59,954 nucleotides of DNA from Trichococcus palustris (GTDB lineage: Bacteria > Bacillota > Bacilli > Lactobacillales > Aerococcaceae). A program made the translations under genes and the position numbers. Location: contig NZ_FOTD01000018.1 of NCBI RefSeq assembly GCF_900114465.1, positions 1-59,954 of the forward strand. The letters are read 5' to 3'. The notes beneath the pieces are model-generated. The model saw only the letters and a program-made list of their open reading frames with translations. It had not been told where the DNA came from and did not search any database. Position 1 is the stretch's first letter. Every line of letters starts with the position of its first letter. Of the stretch, positions 9,469 through 18,227 are shown in pieces.

Positions 9469-10818
9469 TTAGATGATTTCTTTTTTTATTTTCGAAAGGA
9501 TGATGCCGACGACAAAGCCGATCAATGCCGGAACAAGCCAGCCCATGCCGAGACCGGCCAAAGGTATCGTTGCATCGGTCCACGCGATGAAGCCATTCAC
9601 ATGCATACCATCCTTCAACCCTTGCGGCAGAGCCTTCATGAAATCGACCAACGCAAACGGCAAAGTGAACAGTGTCGTCAGCTGATAGACGATGGTCCGA
9701 TCATTGAACAAGGGACTCGCGATCGAAAGGATGATCAACGTTATCGCCAAAGGATACAGGAACATCAAAACCGGAATGGAAAAAGCGATGATCTGATTCA
9801 AGCCGATGTTTGCCACGCCGAAGGAAATGGCAGTGAACAGGTAAACATATTGTCTATACTGCAGCGACTTCGGAAACATATGGACGAAGGTTTCGCTGAT
9901 CGAAGTGATCAGCCCGATTGCCGTTTTCAAGCAAGCAACCGAAATGATGATCGCAAACAGGATGGCTCCGAAAATGCCGAAGTAGTGTCCGGAAATTTGG
10001 GATAAAGCGATCCCACCGTTTCCGCTGATTTCAAAAACCCCTCTGCTGGTGGATCCCAGATAGACCAAGGAACCATAGATGACTGCCATCAGCAGCATGC
10101 TGATCAGCCCCGATTTGATTGTGTCCTTTGCGATGGCGCCGGGCTTGGTGACGCCCAAGCCTTGGATCGTCGTGACGACGATGATTCCGAAAGCCAATGA
10201 GGCCAAGGCATCCATCGTGTTATAGCCTTCAAGAACCCCCTTGAAGAAGGTTCCGCTCTGATAGGTCACATCAGCAGGAACTGCGCTGACCGTGCCCATC
10301 GGTGCAAAGAAGCCGAACAGGATCAAGAGCGACAGGAACACCAGAAAAATGGGGTTCAACACTTTCCCTACCCATTTCAATATTTCCGAAGGTTTCAGCG
10401 AGAACCACAATACCGCGCTGAAAAACAGCAACGAGAAGATGAACAGCGCGACTTTTGTCAGTGCGGGGTCCATATAAGGGGCGAATGCCGCCTCGAAGGA
10501 AACCGTCGCCGTCCTGGGCGTCGCGAAGAAAGGCCCGATGGTCAAATACAGGGCCACTGTGAAAAATACGCCATACTTAGGATGGATCTTGCTTGCCATT
10601 TCGACAAGGCTTTCCTTGCCCGATAACCCCATCGCAACAATCCCCAAAAACGGCAACCCGACTGCAGTGACAATGAATCCCAGCATCGCCGGCAGCATAT
10701 TTTGTCCAGCCAATTGGCCCATGTGGACAGGGAAAATCAGATTACCAGCCCCAAAGAAAAGGCCAAAAAGCATGGAACCGATGAAGACATAATCTTTCAA
10801 TGTCAATTTTTTATCCAT
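9469..10818 (-). CDS. brnQ: Branched-chain amino acid transporter, LIVCS family
   Basis: A 449-residue polytopic membrane protein, the normal BrnQ length, that imports leucine, isoleucine and valine with Na+ or H+. The family opening is clear (LKDYVFIGSMLFGLFFGAGN, then LIFPVHMGQLAG, residues about 7-40), as are GPFFATPRTATVSFE (about 93-107) and the later hydrophobic spans. It is transcribed alone, convergent with ppk. No leader peptide or T-box is visible in the short upstream region (10819-10975), although the leu operon 23 kb away does have a leucine leader. The start has a weak GGAATTGGGGA upstream site. Confidence 0.93.
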   Translation of the reverse strand: MDKKLTLKDYVFIGSMLFGLFFGAGNLIFPVHMGQLAGQNMLPAMLGFIVTAVGLPFLGIVAMGLSGKESLVEMASKIHPKYGVFFTVALYLTIGPFFATPRTATVSFEAAFAPYMDPALTKVALFIFSLLFFSAVLWFSLKPSEILKWVGKVLNPIFLVFLSLLILFGFFAPMGTVSAVPADVTYQSGTFFKGVLEGYNTMDALASLAFGIIVVTTIQGLGVTKPGAIAKDTIKSGLISMLLMAVIYGSLVYLGSTSRGVFEISGNGGIALSQISGHYFGIFGAILFAIIISVACLKTAIGLITSISETFVHMFPKSLQYRQYVYLFTAISFGVANIGLNQIIAFSIPVLMFLYPLAITLIILSIASPLFNDRTIVYQLTTLFTLPFALVDFMKALPQGLKDGMHVNGFIAWTDATIPLAGLGMGWLVPALIGFVVGIILSKIKKEII

Positions 10819-10975
10819 TTTGTCGTCCCCAATTCCTATAAAATAATTTTGTTCATTTTATCATGAGAGCAAAGCATTATCCATAAAGAAAAACCTATCC
10901 CCTCCAAATTCTTTCCCATTTCTCATTTTCACACGGAACGTTCGGTTTCCTGCCCCTTTACCGTTGCGGCAATGG

Positions 10976-10981
10976 TATAAT
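10976..10981 (+). promoter_or_regulatory. -10 box for the hypothetical gene at 11034
   Basis: TATAAT at 10976-10981 overlaps an ATG at 10980, so that ATG cannot be the start if this promoter is used. No convincing -35 is visible. Confidence 0.45.
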
Positions 10982-11033
10982 GGGTGCAATGGAAATCGAT
11001 CCCAAAAATTATATAGTCGAAGGGGGAGTCTTA

Positions 11034-12065
11034 TTGGAGTTGGAGAATCTTTTGGTCACCCGCATCAAAATTGCCGGATCTTTTCAAAATGTTACCCTCT
11101 ACAGCGGCGTCCTGTATCTGTTGAAAAGCCCCACCACATTATACCTGTACGATTGGAACAAATGGATCCAGAGTGCGTCAATCGGAGATGTACCTATCTA
11201 TAGGGATCCCTTCCCGTCCCAAAACATCGAGGCTACGCTTGAGACGCTGAACCCCTTTTTTATCCGGGCGGTGGCTTTTCCGAGTGCGCTCAAGGATTTT
11301 TTCGTGTACAACCATGTCCTCTATTATATCGATGAGAGCGGATTTTGGAACATGTCCATGGAGCGGCAAGATGCCGTGAAGCAGCGCTTGCGGGAAGGGA
11401 ACTTCCTTGAATTGCTGCTGTCCAACAAGAAGCGGGTCGCCTTGGTAGCCGGCGAAAAAGGGATCTACGAATATCTGCTTTCGCCCGCCTATAGCCTCGG
11501 CCTGCCGGCTGTCGATGAGGAAGAGCGTTTCTATCTTTTGGATGCGGCGCCTACCTATCATGCCGAATGGCATGGCCATGACTTGCTCCAATCGGATGAA
11601 CAGGGACAAGCTGTGCAATTGCTCTCTTTCCGTCATTCAAGAGGACAGCTCACCCTGTTCGCTAAAATACCGGCGACAGCCTTGACGGCGCAGCGCATCT
11701 ATTTTTCGGAGGAGCTGCCCCTGTTCCAAAAGGACCTGACGCCCACGAATGCCCTCTTTACCTTCTTTAAGCATGGGAAGTCAGCAAAGAAAAGCAATCC
11801 CTTCAAGCAGCAGGCTGTCCCGATCTACATCCTGTCCCATCCGCTTTTTCCTGAAGTCACGTTTTCGAACAATGTCATCACCGTCTCAAACGGCGAGAAG
11901 GAGCTGGTAATCCAGCTGAATAACGCTAAGCTGTTGGCATTGGACAAAGCAGCTATCCTCCGTTGGCATCATTATGACCGTTCCCGCTACTACCGGAATC
12001 AGCTGCACATCGTCGAACCGGAGCAGGTCATTCTCTATCTGTTCACCGAGTTGGAACCGGACTAA
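11034..12065 (+). CDS. Protein of unknown function
   Basis: I do not recognise this family. From TTG at 11034 it encodes 343 residues (MELENLLVTRIKIAGS at the N-terminus). An upstream in-frame ATG exists at 10980, but it overlaps a TATAAT and has no ribosome binding site, whereas GGGGGAG lies 5 nt before the TTG. The protein is rich in Phe, Tyr and Leu and alternates short hydrophobic strands with polar turns, which suggests a beta-rich fold. It has no signal peptide and no membrane span. Short YLY/LYLYDW-type segments recur, but I cannot show a true repeat. It stands between brnQ (divergent) and the ABC-F gene (same strand, 141 bp downstream). Confidence 0.7.
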   Translation: MELENLLVTRIKIAGSFQNVTLYSGVLYLLKSPTTLYLYDWNKWIQSASIGDVPIYRDPFPSQNIEATLETLNPFFIRAVAFPSALKDFFVYNHVLYYIDESGFWNMSMERQDAVKQRLREGNFLELLLSNKKRVALVAGEKGIYEYLLSPAYSLGLPAVDEEERFYLLDAAPTYHAEWHGHDLLQSDEQGQAVQLLSFRHSRGQLTLFAKIPATALTAQRIYFSEELPLFQKDLTPTNALFTFFKHGKSAKKSNPFKQQAVPIYILSHPLFPEVTFSNNVITVSNGEKELVIQLNNAKLLALDKAAILRWHHYDRSRYYRNQLHIVEPEQVILYLFTELEPD

Positions 12066-12142
12066 GGGGAAAGTTTTGGATTTTTACCATATTGCAAAAA
12101 ATCGATTTCACGGTTTTTTTCCTTATACTTTGGTTAAATTCC

Positions 12143-12170
12143 TTTCATTTTCCCAAGAATATGCTAGAAT
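12143..12170 (+). promoter_or_regulatory. Probable promoter of the ABC-F gene
   Basis: TTTCAT (12143-12148), a 16-bp spacer, and TAGAAT (12165-12170) with an extended -10 TG at 12162-12163. Confidence 0.5.
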
Positions 12171-12206
12171 GAATTGACTATAATAAGAATTGAGGAATGC
12201 GTAAAA

Positions 12207-13841
12207 ATGATTACCGTATCAAATGTAAGCTTACATTTTTCTGACCGCAAGTTATTTGACAATGTTAATCTAAAGTTCACGCCGGGTAACTGTTACGGCG
12301 TTATCGGTGCCAACGGGGCTGGGAAATCTACCTTCTTGAAGATTTTATCAGGCGCTATCCAACCGACTACCGGCGATATCATCCTGGATCCGAACGAACG
12401 TTTAGCTGTCTTAAATCAAAATCACTATGGCTTTGAAGATTATCAAGTACTCGACACTGTTATCATGGGACACAAACGTCTTTATGAGATCATGGATGAA
12501 AAAAATGCCCTTTATGCAAAAACGGATTTCACCGAAGCAGACGGCATCAGAGCCGGCGAATTGGAAGGCGAATTTGCCGAATTGGATGGTTGGGAAGCAG
12601 AATCCGATGCCGCCAACCTGTTGCAAGGCTTGGGGATTTCCGAAGAATTGCACTACAAAAAAATGGAAGACTTGTTGGAACCGCAAAAAGTAAAAGTGTT
12701 GCTTTCGCAAGCATTATTCGGCAAACCGGACGTATTGCTGTTGGACGAACCGACCAATGGTTTGGACAAAGAGTCGATCGAATGGCTTTCGGAATTCTTG
12801 ATCAACTTCCCTAATACCGTCATCGTTGTTTCCCATGACCGTCACTTCCTGAATACGGTATGTACGCATATGTGTGACGTAGACTTCGGAAAGATCAAAT
12901 TTTACGTCGGTAACTACGATTTTTGGATGCAATCAAGTCAATTGGCCGCTAAACTGGCTGGTGACCAAAATTCGAAAAAAGAAGAACAAATCAAGGAATT
13001 ACAAGAATTTATCGCTCGATTCAGTGCCAATGCATCTAAATCAAAACAAGCGACTTCCCGTAAAAAGACGTTGGATAAAATTACATTGGACGATATTCAA
13101 CCATCTTCCCGTAAATACCCATTCGTCGGATTTACACCGGAACGCGAAATCGGTAACGACTTATTGATCGTCGCCAACCTTTCAAAAACAATCGATGGCG
13201 TCAAAATATTGGACAACATCAGCTTCGCTTTGAACAAAAACGATAAAGTTGCTTTTACAAGCCGTAAGGATATCGCTACGACTACCCTATTCAGAATCTT
13301 GATGGGCGAAATGGAAGCGGACAGTGGCTCATTCAAATGGGGCGTTACGACTTCCCGCAGCTACTTGCCGAAAGACCACACTTCCGAATTCCCTGATAAG
13401 AACGTCAACATCTTGGAATGGCTACGCCAATTTGCCGGCAAAGAAGAAGACGACAACACCTTCTTGCGCAGCTTCCTGGGACGCATGTTGTTCTCCGGCG
13501 AAGATGTCATGAAAAAAGTTTCTGTTCTTTCCGGAGGAGAGAAAGTTCGTATCATCCTATCCAAAATGATGCTTTCAAAAGCGAACGTCTTGGTATTGGA
13601 TGATCCGACAAACCACTTGGACTTGGAATCCATCACAGCATTGAATGATGGCATGATCGCATTCAAGGGCGCTTTGCTGTTCACTTCGCACGATTACGAG
13701 TTCATCAATACGACTGCAAACCGCATCATTGAACTGACTCCTAACGGGGTTGTCGACAGAATGGAAACAACCTATGAAGTATTCCTGGAAGACAAGGACG
13801 TACAAAAAAGAATCGACGCTTTGTACTCACAAGAAGCTTAA
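12207..13841 (+). CDS. ykpA: ABC-F ATPase, YkpA/YbiT-like
   Basis: A 544-residue soluble protein with two ABC cassettes and no membrane part. ABC-F proteins bind the ribosomal E site and act in translation. Cassette 1 has Walker A IGANGAGKST and Walker B VLLLDEPTNGLD. Cassette 2 has signature LSGGEKVRI and Walker B VLVLDDPTNHLDLES, but its Walker A position reads FTSRKDIATTT, without the usual GxGK. The charged linker between cassettes (about residues 245-300) is the arm region. The start is ATG 12207 (MITVSNVS), preceded by GAGGAATG; the in-frame codon at 12174 lacks a site. Closest by memory to YkpA of Bacillus. Confidence 0.88.
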   Translation: MITVSNVSLHFSDRKLFDNVNLKFTPGNCYGVIGANGAGKSTFLKILSGAIQPTTGDIILDPNERLAVLNQNHYGFEDYQVLDTVIMGHKRLYEIMDEKNALYAKTDFTEADGIRAGELEGEFAELDGWEAESDAANLLQGLGISEELHYKKMEDLLEPQKVKVLLSQALFGKPDVLLLDEPTNGLDKESIEWLSEFLINFPNTVIVVSHDRHFLNTVCTHMCDVDFGKIKFYVGNYDFWMQSSQLAAKLAGDQNSKKEEQIKELQEFIARFSANASKSKQATSRKKTLDKITLDDIQPSSRKYPFVGFTPEREIGNDLLIVANLSKTIDGVKILDNISFALNKNDKVAFTSRKDIATTTLFRILMGEMEADSGSFKWGVTTSRSYLPKDHTSEFPDKNVNILEWLRQFAGKEEDDNTFLRSFLGRMLFSGEDVMKKVSVLSGGEKVRIILSKMMLSKANVLVLDDPTNHLDLESITALNDGMIAFKGALLFTSHDYEFINTTANRIIELTPNGVVDRMETTYEVFLEDKDVQKRIDALYSQEA

Positions 13842-13850
13842 TCAAAAAAA

Positions 13851-13898
13851 TACGAAAAAGGAGCCTCGGACATTTTTGTCCGGGGCTCCTTTTTCGTA
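13851..13898 (+). terminator. Terminator after the ABC-F gene
   Basis: Arms tacgaaaaaggagcc and ggctcctttttcgta with an inner GGAC/GTCC stem. It is probably also used by the convergent thioesterase gene. Confidence 0.85.
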
Positions 13899-13948
13899 TG
13901 GCCGATTGTTGGTCACAGCAGTTCCATATGAGATCTGAACGGATCCGT

Positions 13949-14707
13949 TCAGCTTTTCTGTACTTTCTTCCAGATGATATGGGCTTCACAGGACAGGTCT
14001 TCGCCATTGCAGATTTGGTGCGCCGTGACGAATTCGCCGTTTTCCCTTTCACTCGTCGTCATCACGCTCTTGACGACATTGCCGTACTCCACTTCTTTCT
14101 CATACTTTATGTTTACGGCAACCATCTGATGATCCATGATGAACTTGGGATCCAATGTGTTGATGATCCAGTCCAGATATTTCGAATTGTTCACATGTCG
14201 ATTATAATCGATGTCCAAATAACGGACGCGGAATTCTTGTTCGCTGCGGCCTTCTTGCTCCAATTTTTCCGGTTTCGGTACGCGGAGAAGGTTACGGATT
14301 TCTTCGACTTGGTAAGGCGCAATCAGATCCTTCTGAATCTGCACCATTTTTCTTGACTCGAAATCCATCATCACAAACGTCACCATCACTTCCAGGCAGA
14401 GTTGGTCGTTTGCATCAAACACCTTGAATTGGCGATAGGTAAAGAAGCGGTTATAGCTGATGGCTTGCGTCTGCAAAACCAGCTCTTCACCCGCGTGGGG
14501 CATCCGCTCGATTTTCATATCGTATTGGACAATGACCCAACTCAACCCCCGTTCCAACATTTGTTCCGTTGTATTTCCCAGCGCGATGCTTTGTACCCCG
14601 GATACGTGAAGCATCAAATTGATGAGTGTCGGCAAAGTGATTTCACCGGTCACATCACATTCATATCCTTTTACACGATGGGGCATACGATAGATTAATC
14701 CACTCAA
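13949..14707 (-). CDS. Acyl-ACP thioesterase
   Basis: A double-hotdog enzyme of about 252 residues that releases fatty acids from acyl carrier protein. The first hotdog half (about 1-140) contains GLSWVIVQYDMKIERMP. The second half carries the family active-site segment DIDYNRHVNNSKYLDW (about 164-179), with the conserved Asp/Asn/His. The start is uncertain: TTG at 14707 has GGAGG 10 nt upstream, while the longer ATG at 14725 (six more residues) has no clear site. A single gene facing the ABC-F gene, with fetB upstream on the same strand 80 bp away. Confidence 0.88.
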   Translation of the reverse strand: MSGLIYRMPHRVKGYECDVTGEITLPTLINLMLHVSGVQSIALGNTTEQMLERGLSWVIVQYDMKIERMPHAGEELVLQTQAISYNRFFTYRQFKVFDANDQLCLEVMVTFVMMDFESRKMVQIQKDLIAPYQVEEIRNLLRVPKPEKLEQEGRSEQEFRVRYLDIDYNRHVNNSKYLDWIINTLDPKFIMDHQMVAVNIKYEKEVEYGNVVKSVMTTSERENGEFVTAHQICNGEDLSCEAHIIWKKVQKS

Positions 14708-14786
14708 CGCATTTTCGCCTCCCATTAGTTATTTCTTTTAGGTTACCACAATTCGTTCCCCTAACCCAATCAAAACATTTATCGCT

Positions 14787-15545
14787 CTAATTGCGCAGTT
14801 GCTGTCTTTCGTTGAAGAATTCGCGGTAAGCCAGGAAAGAGGCGATGTATGAGGAGATGCTCGTCGTCGCGACCAGCATGAAGGTCACCATGATTTGGTA
14901 CATGATGGCTGTCATCGGCGTCGTACCAGCAAACATCAAACCGGACATCATCCCCGGCAGGGAAACGATGCCGATCGTTTTGGCTGCATCCAACGAAGGC
15001 TGCATCCCGGACTTGATCGTTTCCCTTAGGATGGTACGGGAAGCCTGGTTAGGCGTCGCCCCCAAAGACAGTTTCTCCAATATTTGTTGGCGTTGGTCGC
15101 GGAACAGGGAATTCAGGTTGCGGTAGCACAATCCGATCGTCGTCATCGCGTTGCCGGCGATCATCCCTGAAATCGGCACAATCTGCGACGGGATGAATTT
15201 CACCGATCCGGACAGGACCAAAATGGAGAGCGTCAAAATGATGGCCGAAAATATCGCAATCAGTGATATCTTCAAGGCATGCGGTATATGGTTGCTGCGT
15301 TTGCTCGCGTTCCAGGATGCGTTGAAGGAGATGACCAGCACCATCGCCAGTGTTACGATCGTATTGTTGACGTTGAACAGGTAAGTCAAGACATACCCGA
15401 CGATGATCAGTTGGATGACCGCACGCGTTATGCTGTATAGAATTTCTTTCGCCGTTCCCAGTTTTTCCCTATAGGAAATGAATACCCCCGCCAATACCAA
15501 GGTGAAACTGAGGACGAGCGTTATCGGGCTGACTTGTAGGTCCAT
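14787..15545 (-). CDS. fetB: Iron export ABC transporter permease, UPF0014
   Basis: A 252-residue membrane protein with about six or seven spans, of the UPF0014/FetB family, which exports iron with the ATPase FetA and protects against oxidative stress in Escherichia coli. Characteristic segments are PISGMIAGNAMTTIGLCYRN (about 124-143), SLGATPNQA and GIVSLPGMMSGLMFAG. It starts 2 nt after the fetA stop, so the two are co-translated. No metal-site residues can be assigned from sequence alone. Expression is probably set by the box upstream of fetA. Confidence 0.9.
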   Translation of the reverse strand: MDLQVSPITLVLSFTLVLAGVFISYREKLGTAKEILYSITRAVIQLIIVGYVLTYLFNVNNTIVTLAMVLVISFNASWNASKRSNHIPHALKISLIAIFSAIILTLSILVLSGSVKFIPSQIVPISGMIAGNAMTTIGLCYRNLNSLFRDQRQQILEKLSLGATPNQASRTILRETIKSGMQPSLDAAKTIGIVSLPGMMSGLMFAGTTPMTAIMYQIMVTFMLVATTSISSYIASFLAYREFFNERQQLRN

Positions 15546-15547
15546 GA

Positions 15548-16201
15548 TCAGAAGCCCTCCCTTTCGGTTATTTTTCCGCCGACGATGTGGATCCGTTTAT
15601 CCGCCATGCCAGCTTCTTCCTCGTTGTGGCTGACCATCAGGATCGTCATGTCGGAATGTTCGCGCATACTGCGCAGCCATTCCCAGATGATCACCCGGTT
15701 CGCTTCATCCAAGGCGCTGGTCACTTCATCCAGCAACAGGATTTCTGGCTGGAACAGGACATTCCGGACCAGGGCGACCCGTTGTTTTTCGCCGCCCGAT
15801 AAGGAGTTGATGGATTTATCCAAATACTCTTCCGGCAGGCCGACGGATTTCAGGTAAGCGATGGCTTTTTCGCTGTCGAATGGAACTTTGCGGATTTCAT
15901 AAGGAAATGCCAAATTGTCCCGCACCGTCTTCCCGAACAGAACAGCGGTCTGGAAACAATAGGACACCTCCTTACGGTATGCCGTCGCCTCGTAATTTTC
16001 CAATGGTTCGCCTTTATAGACGATTTCCCCATTCGTTTTTGAAAGGATGGTTGCGATGATCTTCAACAAGGTGCTCTTCCCGCTTCCGGAAGGCCCGGTG
16101 ATGGACAAGAAATCGCCCTTCTCGATTGAAAAGTGGATGTCATCCAGGATCGTTTTCCCATCCGATGCAAAAGTTAGATTGTTGATCTCCAATAATGCCA
16201 T
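15548..16201 (-). CDS. fetA: Iron export ABC transporter ATP-binding protein
   Basis: An ATPase of about 217 residues paired with FetB. Walker A is GPSGSGKST, the Q-loop region is SYCFQTAVLFGKT, the signature is LSGGEKQRVALVRN and Walker B is ILLLDEVTSALD. The start is ATG 16201 (MALLEINN), with AAAAAGGAG about 11 nt upstream. An in-frame ATG at 16225 would contain that site. The upstream region holds a PerR/Fur-like box and a perfect 16-bp palindrome, which fits iron- or peroxide-controlled iron efflux. Confidence 0.9.
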   Translation of the reverse strand: MALLEINNLTFASDGKTILDDIHFSIEKGDFLSITGPSGSGKSTLLKIIATILSKTNGEIVYKGEPLENYEATAYRKEVSYCFQTAVLFGKTVRDNLAFPYEIRKVPFDSEKAIAYLKSVGLPEEYLDKSINSLSGGEKQRVALVRNVLFQPEILLLDEVTSALDEANRVIIWEWLRSMREHSDMTILMVSHNEEEAGMADKRIHIVGGKITEREGF

Positions 16202-16274
16202 GAATCGTGATGCTCCTTTTTTCATAAGAATTTGTCTGTTAATATTGTAACACTATTTATCTTCTCACTGCTAA

Positions 16275-16289
16275 TGATAATGATTATAA
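16275..16289 (-). promoter_or_regulatory. PerR/Fur-like operator upstream of fetAB
   Basis: TGATAAT-G-ATTATAA differs by one base from the PerR 7-1-7 consensus (TTATAATNATTATAA) and by one base from the Fur 7-1-7 consensus (TGATAATNATTATCA). It lies 74 bp before the fetA start, next to a weak promoter on the minus strand with a TACAAT -10. Confidence 0.6.
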
Positions 16290-16292
16290 TTT

Positions 16293-16308
16293 AGGGATAA
16301 TTATCCCT
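16293..16308. promoter_or_regulatory. Perfect 16-bp palindrome upstream of fetAB
   Basis: AGGGATAATTATCCCT is fully self-complementary and lies 3 bp from the PerR/Fur-like box. It may be a second operator; the factor is unknown. Confidence 0.45.
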
Positions 16309-16315
16309 TACATGC

Positions 16316-16349
16316 AAAAAGGCAAATCAAAACGCTGATTTGCCTTTTT
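16316..16349 (-). terminator. Terminator of the chbG gene
   Basis: Arms aaaaaggcaaatca (16316-16329) and tgatttgccttttt (16336-16349). Confidence 0.85.
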
Positions 16350-16371
16350 ATGGATTGACCTGCTTCCCAGA

Positions 16372-17139
16372 TTATTCTTCCAGATCGCCAAAATGAATCA
16401 ATTCGATATTATCGTATTCCTTCACGCGCTGCGCGAAATCGGAATGGATCAGGAAATCCGTCATATAGGGCCGCTCCAACTGCAAGCTGGTTTCCCGCAG
16501 AACAGTGGCATCCAGATAACCCGGATGTACGATCAATTCCACCGATTGATCCGCTTTTGCCAAAAGAATGAGGAGATCATCGAGTTTTTTCAGCGCTTCG
16601 TCGCTCAGTTCCTGATGGACCGTTTCCGCCGCAAACTGCATGTCGATCGTTTGATCCGTATGTCTGACGGCATGGCTCCCTTCGAAGTGGTCCCGGATCG
16701 GCACCTCATATTGCAGCGCCAAGGACAGGATCACTTTATTCAATGGTTCCAGCATATGCACATGGTGATGGGAATCCAGATGCGTAGGCTTTATGCCAGC
16801 CTCGATGACCTTCTCGATCTGCGCTGCCCATTCAGCATAGACTTCGTTGAGGTCGAATTCCTTCACGTGCTCCTTCACATATTTCCGGAAATGGAAACTC
16901 CCATCCGCGCTTATGGTGGCGGCGTTTGCGATTAGCGGTGCGCCTTTCGTCAGGTTCAGATGCACCCCAATCCCCATCTCGGGATATTCCGAGGCCAAAG
17001 CCACCGCATGATCAAAAGCCTCTCCGTTCGCCATGATTGTAGTGGATGTGGTGATGCCTTCCACATAGCTGTCGACGATGCCATAGTTGACGCCTCTGCT
17101 GAAGCCAAAATCGTCAGCGTTTATGATTACTTGTCCCAT
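16372..17139 (-). CDS. chbG: ChbG/YdjC-family carbohydrate deacetylase
   Basis: A 255-residue metal-dependent enzyme that deacetylates chito-oligosaccharides or related N-acetylated sugars. The N-terminal metal-binding aspartates are in INADDFGFSRGVN (about 5-17). A histidine lies in GIGVHLNLTKGAPL, and the HxxxH-type pair in THLDSHHHVHM (about 118-128). Length and order match YdjC proteins. It stands 39 bp downstream of the SDR gene on the same strand, so they may be co-transcribed. No cellobiose or chitobiose PTS is nearby, so the substrate is open. Confidence 0.85.
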   Translation of the reverse strand: MGQVIINADDFGFSRGVNYGIVDSYVEGITTSTTIMANGEAFDHAVALASEYPEMGIGVHLNLTKGAPLIANAATISADGSFHFRKYVKEHVKEFDLNEVYAEWAAQIEKVIEAGIKPTHLDSHHHVHMLEPLNKVILSLALQYEVPIRDHFEGSHAVRHTDQTIDMQFAAETVHQELSDEALKKLDDLLILLAKADQSVELIVHPGYLDATVLRETSLQLERPYMTDFLIHSDFAQRVKEYDNIELIHFGDLEE

Positions 17140-17178
17140 ATTCTCAGCTCCCGTTCCAAAGTGGACAATTCCTGTTTT

Positions 17179-17964
17179 TTAGGTGGCTTTGACCAGTCCT
17201 CCGTCGACATAAATCGTGCTGCCTGTGATGTAGGTGTTCGCATTCGACAACAGGAAGGCGACTGCTTTCGCAAATTCCTCCGGAGTGCCATAGCGGCCCA
17301 AGGGAATCTTAGCGATTGCTTCCGCATCGACTTCCTCGAGCGGCCGGTTTTGGTTTTTGGCCCTGGATTCATTCAGGAATTTGATGCGGTCCGTCGCAAT
17401 CTGACCAGGAGCGACGACGTTCACCAAAATATTATCCGCTGCCAATTCCTCGGCCAACGTCTTGCTCATCCCGACGATGCCATTGCGGAACGTATTGGAA
17501 AGAATGAGATCAGGCAGCGGCGTCTTCACCGAAATGGATGCGATATTCACGATCCGTCCGCCTTCTTTCCGGAGGTCCGGCAACACCTCGCGGATGACGC
17601 GGATATAGCTCAACAGATTCAATTCAAATGACCTTTGCCATGCTTCATCGGAAAAACTGTCGAATTTCCCGGTCGGCGGTCCTCCTGCATTGTTCACCAA
17701 GATATCGATCTGGCCGAAGACGGCATGCGTCCGTTCAACCAGCTTTTTGATGTCTTCCGCATTTGTGATGTCACACGGAAAATAGGCTACTCTCCCTGCA
17801 TGCAATGTTTCTAATTCTTCCTTCACTTCCGCCAACTTGTCCTCGCTTCTGCTCGTCAGCATGACCTGTGCGCCCTCTTTGACGAGTTCCTTCGCAACCG
17901 CTTTGCCCAAACCTTGGCTGGATGCGATCACCAAAGCGACTTTATTTTCCAATCCCAAATCCAT
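17179..17964 (-). CDS. Atypical short-chain dehydrogenase/reductase
   Basis: A 261-residue Rossmann-fold protein. It keeps NNAG (NNAGGPPTG) and the C-terminal GSTIYVDGG. The nucleotide loop is altered (VIASSQGLGKA in place of TGxxxGxG). At the catalytic position it reads SNTFRNG where classical members have YxxxK, so Tyr and Lys are replaced. From memory this matches a known divergent SDR branch with LSN-x-x-R at that site, whose substrates are mostly unknown. The start ATG 17964 has GGAGGAAATAAC upstream. It precedes chbG on the same strand. Confidence 0.85.
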   Translation of the reverse strand: MDLGLENKVALVIASSQGLGKAVAKELVKEGAQVMLTSRSEDKLAEVKEELETLHAGRVAYFPCDITNAEDIKKLVERTHAVFGQIDILVNNAGGPPTGKFDSFSDEAWQRSFELNLLSYIRVIREVLPDLRKEGGRIVNIASISVKTPLPDLILSNTFRNGIVGMSKTLAEELAADNILVNVVAPGQIATDRIKFLNESRAKNQNRPLEEVDAEAIAKIPLGRYGTPEEFAKAVAFLLSNANTYITGSTIYVDGGLVKAT

Positions 17965-18129
17965 GTTATTTCCTCCTCATTTCCGAATGAAATTTTCTTT
18001 CCCTATTTTCTCATACCTATAATATAGCCCAAAACCGGCGTAGGAACTAACAATTACCCCTGCCATTTCCGATATTCGGCGATTCTTTTCTGCGCCAGTC
18101 AGGAACACATGCGCGTAGCTGAAAATATT

Positions 18130-18138
18130 TGTTATAAT
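18130..18138 (+). promoter_or_regulatory. Extended -10 promoter for sbcDC
   Basis: TG-T-TATAAT (TG 18130-18131, TATAAT 18133-18138). No clear -35. The start codon is 90 bp downstream. Confidence 0.5.
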
Positions 18139-18227
18139 GGGAAATGAATTGAATATAAAGATAGAACAAAGAAAAAGCGCACGCTCGCGTATAGTAATCA
18201 ATAGACTGAAAGAGGGGGACTCCATCC

